This document shows, in pieces, positions 17,771-18,748 of a stretch of 18,748 nucleotides of DNA. The DNA is from Cymbomonas tetramitiformis (taxonomy: Eukaryota > Chlorophyta > Pyramimonadophyceae > Pyramimonadales > Pyramimonadaceae). The translations under genes were made by a program, and so were the position numbers. The stretch's first letter is position 1, and every line of letters starts with the position of its first letter. The stretch is from positions 1-18,748 of the forward strand of contig LGRX02015812.1 in the NCBI GenBank assembly GCA_001247695.2. The letters are read 5' to 3'. A model generated the notes under the pieces. That model was not told the DNA's origin. It was given only the letters and a program-made list of their open reading frames with translations, and made no database searches.

Positions 17771-17949
17771 ATTTTCTTCAAGCTTTTGGTGAAATTACAC
17801 CCCTAAAGCGTGTCGTTCAACCACACACCTAAAGTCTCATGGGGGCCGCCGCTATAAGAAATAAAATTCATTTAACTCATAAATATCATGTGCAAATGTT
17901 GCCTGTGCCTCAAATAGTCGATTTAGTGATCGAAACCGCAATTGTCCAT

Positions 17950-17969
17950 TGGTCCTTGTGGTAGGACCA
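17950..17969. repeat. Right subterminal hairpin of element C
   Basis: Stem TGGTCCT/AGGACCA with loop TGTGGT, 19 bases inside the right terminus. Confidence 0.85.
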
Positions 17970-18748
17970 TGAATTTGGGTAGTAGCCACAAAGCAAGGAG
18001 ACCCCCCCGCCGCTCAATGCTGAGGCACCCACGAGCCCTCCACTTGCCGGCGGGAGTGCAAGGTAAGGGACTCTCGTGGAGCATGATTTCCCTCCCACCA
18101 TTCCTCACGTGGCTCGCTGCAATAGTGCTGCAGCACGATATCGTGATGGTTGCAGCATGTTGATGGGATGTTGAAAACATGTTGGGACGATATTGTGCAG
18201 AGATGCGGGCGAGGCGCCCCCCGAGGCGCACGAGGCCCAAAGCAAGGAGACCCCCCCGCCGCCCAATGCTGAGGCACCCACGAGCCCTCCACTAGCCGGC
18301 GGGAGTGCAAGGTAAGGGACTCTCGTGGGGCATGATTTCCCTCCCACCATTCCTCACGTGGCTCGCTGCAATAGTGCTGCAGCACGCTATCGTGATGGTT
18401 GCAGCATGTTGATGGGATGTTGAAAACATGTTGGGACGATATTGTGCAGAGATGCGGGCGAGGCGCCCCCGAGGCGCACGAGGCCCAAAGCAAGGAGATA
18501 CCCCCCCGCCGCCCAATGCTGAGTCACCCACGAGCCCTCCACTAGCCGGCGGGAGTGCAAGGTAATAAGGGGCTCTCGTGGGGCATGATTTCCCTCCCAC
18601 CATTCCTCACGTGGCTCGCTGCAATAATGCTGCAGCACGCGATCGTGATGGCTGCAACATGTTGATGGGATGTTGAAAACATGTTGGGACGATATTGTGC
18701 AGAGATGCGGGCGAGGCACCCCCCGAGGCGCACGAGGCCCAAAGCAAG

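Larger units (their letters stand above)
16909..17988 (+). mobile_element. Element C: TGGCTACT-family transposon in the satellite
   Basis: The element starts TGGCTACTGCCC and ends GGGTAGTAGCCA, which match in 11 of 12 inverted positions. It is flanked by CAAA at 16905-16908 and 17989-17992. The uninterrupted satellite reads GAGGCCCAAAGCAAGG (near 18231), so the empty site is present in the same array and proves both the borders and the 4-bp duplication. A 45-bp palindrome follows the left end, and two hairpins lie near the right end. No transposase frame is visible in 1080 bp. The part around 17186-17300 aligns with element D. Confidence 0.92.
16710..18748. repeat. 249-250 bp satellite array, first unit split by element C
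   Basis: Unit 1 is 16710-16908 plus 17993-18042; unit 2 is 18043-18291; unit 3 is 18292-18541; unit 4 starts at 18542 and leaves the window. With element C and one CAAA removed, unit 1 is exactly 249 bp. Units share CCGGCGGGAGTGCAAGGT, CTGCAGCACG, GTTGATGGGATGTTGAAAAC and a GAGGCGCC stretch. Units 1-2 (CTTGCCGG, GAGCATG) differ together from units 3-4 (CTAGCCGG, GGGCATG). CACGATATCGTG is palindromic in units 1 and 2 and altered in 3 and 4. Long minus-strand frames through the units shift with length and are not genes. Confidence 0.95.

Noticed and set aside
17910..18742. Minus-strand frames of 60-159 residues at the right end
   Set aside because: They follow the 249-bp satellite and change frame between units.
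1..18748. tRNA or rRNA genes
   Set aside because: No cloverleaf with a GGTTCGAATC-type arm and no rRNA-like conserved block was found by eye on either strand.

Overview
The window looks like nuclear DNA of a repeat-rich eukaryote, probably a protist or alga. Its coding pieces are short exons bounded by GT-AG splice signals (several donors read GTGCGT). It carries chromatin-reader domains typical of eukaryotes (a chromodomain and a PHD finger), nucleosome-sized satellite arrays and nested DNA transposons with clear target-site duplications. I see no rRNA, tRNA, operon or bacterial promoter layout. I do not commit to a species. Most of the window is mobile or repetitive DNA with a few genes or gene remains between.

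Layout, left to right. 1-1771: an open reading frame is split by a 1.57 kb transposon (element A, 169-1741, target duplication TCAG), which itself carries a nested 506 bp Tc1/mariner-type MITE (1016-1521). 1746-2760: small inverted repeats, a 21-bp tandem array and an ATGCAAA-rich minisatellite. 2779-3909, minus strand: a run of short exons forming a gene or gene remnant with an internally duplicated exon cassette. 4529-4620: a long foldback hairpin, then AT-rich DNA. 4995-5688, plus strand: a small chromodomain gene with one intron that contains a MITE relative. 5765-6040: a dispersed repeat whose inverted partner lies at 10916-11192. 6399-7289: a 100-bp duplication and a GC-rich satellite of 172-193 bp units. 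7405-7960: CTGCAG-rich DNA. 8161-8869, minus strand: a PHD-finger gene remnant broken by a nonsense codon and a frameshift, and cut at its upstream side by element D (from 8870).

9351-10530 is a higher-order satellite of alternating 182 and 185-188 bp monomers inside or next to element D. 10749-14126 holds small coding candidates, a four-copy tandem array (12871-13480) and a tryptophan-rich minus-strand ORF (13788-14126). 14872-16633 is a Mutator-like element with TIRs of about 140 bp and a perfect 9-bp target duplication, containing large hairpins. 16710-18748 is a 249-250 bp satellite array whose first unit is split by element C (16909-17988, target duplication CAAA).

The main novelty candidate is the family formed by A, C and D. 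Its members share TGGCTACT termini, A and C have 4-bp target duplications, and all carry subterminal hairpins whose stems change sequence while staying paired around a six-base loop. I do not recognise this family. The genes do not form an obvious pathway; what links them is the heterochromatin-like, transposon-laden setting.
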